From assembly GCA_947246475.1 (NCBI GenBank), contig CAMXSH010000003.1:1-64000 (forward strand): a stretch of 64,000 bases of DNA, in the 5' to 3' direction. The position numbers were made by a program, and so were the translations under genes. The notes beneath the pieces were generated by a model. The model worked only from the letters and a program-made list of their open reading frames with translations, was not told where the DNA came from and did no database searches. Positions within the stretch are counted from its first letter, which is position 1. Each line of letters begins with the position of its first letter. This document shows positions 10,182 to 16,258 of the stretch, one piece after another. Source of the DNA: an uncultured Roseburia sp. Lineage in GTDB: Bacteria > Bacillota > Clostridia > Lachnospirales > Lachnospiraceae.

Positions 10182-10400
10182 ATGAATAAAAAATTAGTGA
10201 AAACCCGGAATGCCCGCTTGAATACGCTTGAGGCAATGGCTTGCTATTGTGGTTGTAGTGCCGGCAGTTGTGATTGTGTAAATTGCAGTGCTGGCGGTTC
10301 TTTTCAAGTTACAGAGGGGAGTAATAGAAGAGCAAATAACACTATCAGTGGTGTCGTTCGTGCCTCAGCCTTAGTTTCTGCTGTAGCAAAAGGAGTATGA
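10182..10400 (+). CDS. Cys-rich RiPP precursor peptide (CLI_3235-class-like)
   Basis: 72 aa MNKKLVKTRNARLNTLEAMACYCGCSAGSCDCVNCSAGG...; six Cys within 15 residues. Strong RBS gaggagg. Adjacent to radical SAM maturase, protease and transporter. Confidence 0.82.
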   Translation: MNKKLVKTRNARLNTLEAMACYCGCSAGSCDCVNCSAGGSFQVTEGSNRRANNTISGVVRASALVSAVAKGV

Positions 10401-10406
10401 TGTTGC

Positions 10407-10433
10407 TGGTGAAACTTGGCCACGGTTTCACCA
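10407..10433 (+). promoter_or_regulatory. Stem-loop just downstream of the precursor gene
   Basis: tggtgaaac-ttggccacg-gtttcacca, perfect 9-bp arms, followed by taaaaaattg (no T-tract on + strand). Confidence 0.65.
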
Positions 10434-10473
10434 TAAAAAATTGTACTAAAAAATAATTAAGGTTAAATAAAGA

Positions 10474-11757
10474 ATGGGTGATTTGATGGATATTGAAAAA
10501 CAAAAAGAAGATATTAGGCTACGAAATATTTTGATGCGATCATATCAAGAGGTGGATTTTTATTCAACCCATAATCTTTTAAGTAAAAAACAAATGAATT
10601 CTTTGCAATTGTCAGATTTTCCGCTACAGGATAGACAAACGATCCAACAGCAGCATGGGCGTTTTTTGAATGGCCGTTATCAGCGGTATCCTGATATTGA
10701 AAGTCTGCTGGTTCAACATAGTTTTGGAATGTCGGGCATCCCTTTAGAAGTTTACTGGGACAGACGGGATGCTTCTCGTGCCCAGGATGCTTTGTGGGCA
10801 TTTCGGGAGGAATTCGCAGGCGTTACTTCTGAAGAAAGATGTTGTGTGTTTTGCACCGCAGAATACGCAGGAAATAAAATTATGGATTATATGCCAATGC
10901 GTTTGAGCTGGGATAAGAAAATTTTATCAATTTCTATGCGGGAACTTTCATTGAAACACTTTAAAAGGTGTTTAGATGATATTTCTGCTTTTGATCCTGT
11001 ATGGATGTGTCTTTCTCCTGGTACAGCCCTGATGTTAGTGGAGGCGATGGAGTCCTTTGGAAGATTATTTTTGCCTAGTCTGCGTTATATTGAGTTGAGT
11101 GGGGAGATGTTAGATGAGCAGACGGAATCCTTGATACGGAATGCTTTTCATGTTCAGATTGCCAATATATATGCGACAAAGGAAGCTGGACCAGTTGCAG
11201 CTTCGTGTACACATGGAAATATGCATATATTTCCTGCAAACACGGTGGTAGAAGTGATTCGTGATGGAAAGCCGGTTATGGATGAAGAGGGGGATGTATA
11301 TATTACTTCTCTGCAAAATAATGCAATGCCGATTATTCGGATGAAGACAGGTGATCGCGGTATATTACGGAGTACCCATTGTTCTTGCGGGTGTGAGACT
11401 TCGGTGTTGTGTTTGACTAGGGGAAGAGATTGTGGATTTATCACCACAACATCTGGAAGGAAGATTAGTGCTCTCGTATTAAGAAGTATGGCGGAATATG
11501 CCAATGAAGAAGTATCACGGTGTTTGTCATATATCCGCTTCAGGCAGACAGGCCGTGTAAGTATGGATGTTGTCTTAAGAGTCAAACCAGCATTTGAGGG
11601 GTGGGAAGAGGAGATAGCCAGGGTATTTTGCGGTCAGGTCAGTGATTCCGAACTTGAACAGATGAAATGGAATTTTATATTTGTAAAACCTGAATCAACA
11701 GAAACTGTGCAAATGGAAGAAGAGCCGTTTTTTGAAGTATGTGGGGAGGTAGAATGA
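10474..11757 (+). CDS. Phenylacetate-CoA-ligase-like adenylate-forming enzyme in RiPP cluster
   Basis: HSFGMSGIPLEVYWDR, LRYIELSGEMLDEQTESLIRNAF, IYATKEAGPVAASC, MKTGDRGILRSTHCSCG; PaaK/CapK-like layout. Confidence 0.7.
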   Translation: MGDLMDIEKQKEDIRLRNILMRSYQEVDFYSTHNLLSKKQMNSLQLSDFPLQDRQTIQQQHGRFLNGRYQRYPDIESLLVQHSFGMSGIPLEVYWDRRDASRAQDALWAFREEFAGVTSEERCCVFCTAEYAGNKIMDYMPMRLSWDKKILSISMRELSLKHFKRCLDDISAFDPVWMCLSPGTALMLVEAMESFGRLFLPSLRYIELSGEMLDEQTESLIRNAFHVQIANIYATKEAGPVAASCTHGNMHIFPANTVVEVIRDGKPVMDEEGDVYITSLQNNAMPIIRMKTGDRGILRSTHCSCGCETSVLCLTRGRDCGFITTTSGRKISALVLRSMAEYANEEVSRCLSYIRFRQTGRVSMDVVLRVKPAFEGWEEEIARVFCGQVSDSELEQMKWNFIFVKPESTETVQMEEEPFFEVCGEVE

Positions 11758-13187
11758 TCATGATAGGCGAAAAACCATTTATACATGCGATGAAAACACC
11801 ATTGCGCAATTATATATACGATGTTAATACAAATATGTTTGTAGATGTGGACGAAGATACATATCAGTATCTGACAAAACTCGAGGAGAGTGATGAGAGT
11901 TTGGCACCTGTTGCTGATAAACATATCAAACAGAATCTTGAGGTTCTGTATTCACAGGGGTTTCTCTCATCTAAGCATCCGAAGGAAATCCGACAGAGTC
12001 AAAGTGATTTTATGGAGTACCATTTGAATGAGAATATTGCACAGATGGCCTTACAGGTAACCCAGCAGTGTAATTTTCGTTGTTCTTATTGTGCATACTG
12101 CGCCAGTGATTTTGAATTTCAGAGGGATCATTCATCCAAACGGATGTCAATCGAAACTGCACTAACAGCGGTTGATTTTTTTGCTGCCAGATGTGGAAAC
12201 CAAGAGGATCCGGTTATTGCTTTTTACGGAGGGGAACCGTTAATGGAATTTCCATTGATTCGACAGGTAGTGCAGTACGCGAGAGAAAAATTATATGGGA
12301 AAAATTTAAGATTTACCATCACCACGAATGCTTCCTTGCTTACTCTGGATATTGCACAATTTTTAATGGAAAACGATTTCATGACTACGATAAGCCTGGA
12401 TGGAACAGCGGAAACTCATGACCGGTCCCGAAGGTTTGCCAGTAATGGGAAAGGAAGTTTTTCCGTAATTCGGCATAACTTAGAAATGATAAAAAAGCGA
12501 TATCCTGAATTTAAATTTACTTTCAATATAGTAGTTGATCCGAGATATCCCTGTGATTCTTTACATGAAATGTTCAGCCAGGATGAACTTTTTCGAGATG
12601 CACAGCTTATGTCAACTTTGATTGACGACCAGTTTTCAATTGAAAAGACGATCCCTGACGAAGCTTTTATTCAACAGGACAGTCAATATACCTTTAAAAG
12701 TTATTTAGCTGTTAGGGGGGTGTATCCCAGAGAGAGTGCTTCTAATGTAGCGTCTACGTCTTTGAACGCAAACTTTATCCGCATTAAGACGAACATGAGA
12801 CCAAAAGTATCTTTGGTTGATATATCGGCGCCGGGGGGACCGTGTATTACAGGTGAGAGACGCCTGCTTGTTAGTGCGGAGGGTAATCTGTATCCTTGTG
12901 AGAGAGTCAGTGAGTCATCACAGGCTATGAATATTGGAAATTTATGGGATGGTTTTGATTTTGAGAAAGTGGATAAAATTCTGAATGTTGCCCAGACAAC
13001 AGCAGAGGACTGCAAAAACTGCTGGGCTTTCCGGCATTGTATACTTTGTGGTAAGCATAGTGACAACGGCGGTGAATTGTCAGCGGATCTGAGGCGTTCC
13101 CAGTGTGATGGCGTACGGGCGCAGGTAGAAGACACATTTAGGGATTACTTGTGGATGAAAGAATTTAATGTTTTTGAAGGTATATGA
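11754..13187 (+). CDS. Radical SAM/SPASM peptide maturase (CcpM / TIGR04068-like)
   Basis: CNFRCSYC cluster motif, FYGGEPLMEF, C-terminal Cys-rich region CERVSES...CKNCWAFRHCILCGKH...RRSQC. ATGA overlap with the upstream stop. Confidence 0.88.
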   Translation: MIMIGEKPFIHAMKTPLRNYIYDVNTNMFVDVDEDTYQYLTKLEESDESLAPVADKHIKQNLEVLYSQGFLSSKHPKEIRQSQSDFMEYHLNENIAQMALQVTQQCNFRCSYCAYCASDFEFQRDHSSKRMSIETALTAVDFFAARCGNQEDPVIAFYGGEPLMEFPLIRQVVQYAREKLYGKNLRFTITTNASLLTLDIAQFLMENDFMTTISLDGTAETHDRSRRFASNGKGSFSVIRHNLEMIKKRYPEFKFTFNIVVDPRYPCDSLHEMFSQDELFRDAQLMSTLIDDQFSIEKTIPDEAFIQQDSQYTFKSYLAVRGVYPRESASNVASTSLNANFIRIKTNMRPKVSLVDISAPGGPCITGERRLLVSAEGNLYPCERVSESSQAMNIGNLWDGFDFEKVDKILNVAQTTAEDCKNCWAFRHCILCGKHSDNGGELSADLRRSQCDGVRAQVEDTFRDYLWMKEFNVFEGI

Positions 13188-13204
13188 TTAAGGAGGTTGC
13201 AGTT

Positions 13205-14335
13205 ATGCGTATGCTTGTATTTCCATATGGATTTGACTGTGAGCCGATTATTCGGCATGCTGGTTTGTTGGAACCATGTTACGAAATCGCGGCACTGGTT
13301 TCTCCCGGTGGCTGGGGGCTGTCTGGTAAAAATATAGCGGTGGGAAATGATGGAGTCGTATTGCCTGTTTATGAGGCTCTAGAGGAAGTGGAAGAAGAAT
13401 TTGATAGTCTTTTTATTCCGGAGTTTAAGGTTAATGAGGTAGTAGAAAACCGATTGATAAATAAGATGATGACACTGATTCCAAATATATCAACGGTAAT
13501 TTGTGCTGCCTCTCTCACTGCTGAGAATCGGAAAAGGCTTGAGGAATTATGCTACACTTGCGTTTCATCCTGTAATTTTATTGATATCTCTGTGAATAAA
13601 AGGGTTGAGGAATACGGACTGACGGTTTCCAGTGAGAAATATCCTTCTGTGAATCCGTTAAGTATTCCAGTAGTAGTTATAGCTGGGGTATGGGAAAAGA
13701 CTGATAAATTTGAGATTTCCTTATCATTGCGTGAACGTTTTATGAGAGACGGTTTTAAAGTGTCCCAGATAGGCTCCCGTCATGAATGCGAAATGTTGGG
13801 ATTCCATTCTTTCCCGGGATTTATGTTTCAAAAAGATTTGGATGGAATTGATAAAATCATATGCTTGAACCGTTGGCTTATTCAGATCGAAGAGAATGAA
13901 CAGCCGGATATAATCTTGATTACCATACCAGGTGCAATGCAGGATTTTAATGAAAAATTTACAAGAGGATTTGGTTTGCTGCATCATCTGGTATTTCAGG
14001 CAGTTATGCCAGATGTGATTTTCATGTGTACGTTTTATTTCCATGAGTCTGCAAAAGTTTTGGAAGAGTTATCTATGTCCTGTAAGTATAGATTTGGTGC
14101 ACCAGTAGATCTTTTTCATATGTCAAATCTGATAATTGATTTTCATGAATCCGAGGAACGTAATCGTATTGTTACCAACAGTATATATAGGGAAATGGTT
14201 TCAGAAACGGTTGCGAAGGATTATTTAAATAGCTCTGTGCCAGTTTTCAACGCAGTGGACTCCCAGGAGTGTGATCGGATGTATGAAATGTTGATGGAAA
14301 AATTAATGCCGAAGGATGTTCAGGCAGTTATATAA
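13205..14335 (+). CDS. Peptide maturation system protein (TIGR04066-like); ORF open from 13184, start ATG 13205 favoured by RBS
   Basis: Position directly after the radical SAM maturase. RMLVFPYGFDCEPIIRHAGLLEPCYEIAALVSPGGWG... fits my recollection of the TIGR04066 family. Confidence 0.65.
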   Translation: MRMLVFPYGFDCEPIIRHAGLLEPCYEIAALVSPGGWGLSGKNIAVGNDGVVLPVYEALEEVEEEFDSLFIPEFKVNEVVENRLINKMMTLIPNISTVICAASLTAENRKRLEELCYTCVSSCNFIDISVNKRVEEYGLTVSSEKYPSVNPLSIPVVVIAGVWEKTDKFEISLSLRERFMRDGFKVSQIGSRHECEMLGFHSFPGFMFQKDLDGIDKIICLNRWLIQIEENEQPDIILITIPGAMQDFNEKFTRGFGLLHHLVFQAVMPDVIFMCTFYFHESAKVLEELSMSCKYRFGAPVDLFHMSNLIIDFHESEERNRIVTNSIYREMVSETVAKDYLNSSVPVFNAVDSQECDRMYEMLMEKLMPKDVQAVI

Positions 14336-14357
14336 AAGTAGTTTGGAGGTGATTAAT

Positions 14358-14642
14358 TTGGAAAGCAGAAACAGGGCAGAGGCTACAGTAAAAAAAGTAA
14401 GAAAGGAAATAGAGGATCTTCTGCATGATAGATTTGATGTGCCTGATGATTTTGCATTAAAGGAGAATGATAATTTTTTTGGGATGCAGGGTTTATTTGG
14501 GCCCAGGGAACTGACCTATGTTTCATACATGCTAGAAGCACGGTATAGCATACAATTTAATAAAAAAGAATATGATGACCCAAAGTTCTATAGTATATCT
14601 GGATTATCTGAAATTGTTGCCCAAATGCTGTCTGGGGATTAA
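14358..14642 (+). CDS. Acyl-carrier-related protein of the peptide maturation system (TTG start favoured)
   Basis: ENDNFFGMQGLFGPRELTYVSYMLEARYSIQF...SGLSEIVAQML resembles the ACP helix II-IV layout. RBS ggaggtg at 14345-14351, then TTG 14358. Confidence 0.6.
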   Translation: MESRNRAEATVKKVRKEIEDLLHDRFDVPDDFALKENDNFFGMQGLFGPRELTYVSYMLEARYSIQFNKKEYDDPKFYSISGLSEIVAQMLSGD

Positions 14643-14653
14643 GAGGTGTCTGC

Positions 14654-15073
14654 ATGTACACCATTACCATGCGGGGGACGAAGAATGCCGAGAGCTATTA
14701 TCATGGTGTTGCCACCCTGGATAATACAGTTCCAGAAATTGATACAGGAACAGGATATTATATACCACCAGGGAGCAAGAACACGGCAAGGTGGATTATT
14801 TCAGTAGGAATTAAGAGATTTCCTGAGGCAGCATTATTATATCGTTTGTCTTCATATGTGGAGTTATCTATGCATTCTGTTGAATCGGCAGGAGGATTTT
14901 GCAGCAATCCATATAATACAGTGATTTTTGTGGAAATATTTATACAGAAGATTTCTTTTGTCATCATTCTTTTAGCTCGACGGCGCCAATTTGAACCTAG
15001 TTTCGTTCAAATTGGCGCCGTCGGGCTAGGATTGGAATACGGATCGGAAAATCTGCCAGTAGCTCCAGGATAA
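14654..15073 (+). CDS. Hypothetical ORF, 139 aa, 3' part runs through a long palindrome; uncertain gene
   Basis: Plausible RBS aagaggtg. No recognised family. Confidence 0.35.
   Translation: MYTITMRGTKNAESYYHGVATLDNTVPEIDTGTGYYIPPGSKNTARWIISVGIKRFPEAALLYRLSSYVELSMHSVESAGGFCSNPYNTVIFVEIFIQKISFVIILLARRRQFEPSFVQIGAVGLGLEYGSENLPVAPG
14973..15028. repeat. Long near-perfect palindrome (24-bp stem, one wobble, 8-nt loop)
   Basis: tagctcgacggcgccaatttgaac-ctagtttc-gttcaaattggcgccgtcgggcta. Confidence 0.9.
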
Positions 15074-15121
15074 ATCCTATAAAATGTAAAAAAGGTATGG
15101 AAAATATTGCAAAAAGGAGTT

Positions 15122-15158
15122 AAAATAGAAGTAGCTTGACTGGGTTACTTCTATTTTT
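15122..15158 (+). terminator. Rho-independent terminator ending the RiPP region
   Basis: aaaatagaagta-12 nt-tacttctatttt+t. Confidence 0.8.
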
Positions 15159-15177
15159 GCAATCGGGGAGCATACGG

Positions 15178-16245
15178 ATGAAAAATATTATATTGGTCGT
15201 AGATGATGATAAAACCAACTTAATACTTGCACAAAAGATACTTTCTCCAGAATATCGCATCGCAGCATGCAATTCAGGCATGGCAGCGCTGAAATATCTG
15301 GAAAAAAATAAGCCGCATCTTGTACTGCTGGATATCAGTATGCCTGAGATGGATGGCTTTGAAGTCATGGAAAGACTTCGCCAGAATGAAAAGACGGAGG
15401 CGATTCCTGTTATTTTCCTGACTGCGGACGGACAGTCAGATACAGAAGTGAAGTGTTTTCAGATGGGAGCCCTGGACTTTGTGAAAAAACCTTTCGTGCC
15501 GGATATTCTGCTGAGCCGTGTGGCGAAGACGATCGAACTGGACCAATACCGTCACAATCTGGAGAATATGGTAAGTGAGCAGGCGGAAAAGCTGATGGAG
15601 AGTACCCAGAGGATCAACCGGATTCAGGAAAATGTCATTGTAGGTATGGCTAATCTGATCGAGAGCCGCGACGGAAGTACTGGAAAGCATGTAAAAAACA
15701 CACAGATGTATGTGAGGATGATCGCTGAGGAACTGCAGAGGCGGCAGCTGTTTGCCGGGCAGCTCGCGGATTCTTATATTGATGATGTATGTAAGGCGGC
15801 GCCGCTTCATGATGTGGGAAAGATCAAGGTTCCTGATGCTGTTCTGATGAAACCGGGCAAGCTGACGCCGGAAGAATATGATGTCATGAAATTACATACG
15901 ACTTACAGCCGAAAGATCATCCAGACTATTATCAGTGATGTGGAAGATGAACATTATGTAAAAATTGTGGAAGATATCGCCATGTATCATCATGAGCGCT
16001 GGGACGGTACGGGTTATCCTACCGGACTGGCGGGAGACCGGATTCCGCTGGCGGCGCGCATTATGGCCGTGGCAGATGTATTTGATGCTTTGTATGAAGA
16101 GCGCTGTTATAAGCCGCCGATACGTCCCATTGAGCGGATTATGCAGATTATGTCGGAAGGCAGGGGGACGCAGTTTGATCCTGTTATTATTGATGTATTT
16201 GTGGAAATGCTGCCTAAGTTGAAAGAGGTACTGGATATATTGTGA
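15178..16245 (+). CDS. Response regulator with HD-GYP domain (predicted c-di-GMP phosphodiesterase)
   Basis: NIILVVDDDKTN, LVLLDISMPEMDGFE, PLHDVGKIKVPDAVLMKPGKLT (HD), HHERWDGTGYPTGLAGDRIPLAARIMAVADVFDAL (GYP). Confidence 0.95.
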   Translation: MKNIILVVDDDKTNLILAQKILSPEYRIAACNSGMAALKYLEKNKPHLVLLDISMPEMDGFEVMERLRQNEKTEAIPVIFLTADGQSDTEVKCFQMGALDFVKKPFVPDILLSRVAKTIELDQYRHNLENMVSEQAEKLMESTQRINRIQENVIVGMANLIESRDGSTGKHVKNTQMYVRMIAEELQRRQLFAGQLADSYIDDVCKAAPLHDVGKIKVPDAVLMKPGKLTPEEYDVMKLHTTYSRKIIQTIISDVEDEHYVKIVEDIAMYHHERWDGTGYPTGLAGDRIPLAARIMAVADVFDALYEERCYKPPIRPIERIMQIMSEGRGTQFDPVIIDVFVEMLPKLKEVLDIL

Positions 16246-16258
16246 GAAGGGACGGTGG

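Noticed and set aside
7066-14642. Lanthipeptide or lasso peptide cluster
   Set aside because: No LanB/C/M, no asparagine-synthetase-like cyclase or RRE-transglutaminase seen; the radical SAM plus Cys-rich peptide points elsewhere.
14973-15028. Cluster terminator
   Set aside because: Very strong stem but no T-tract on either strand; a canonical terminator exists at 15122-15158.
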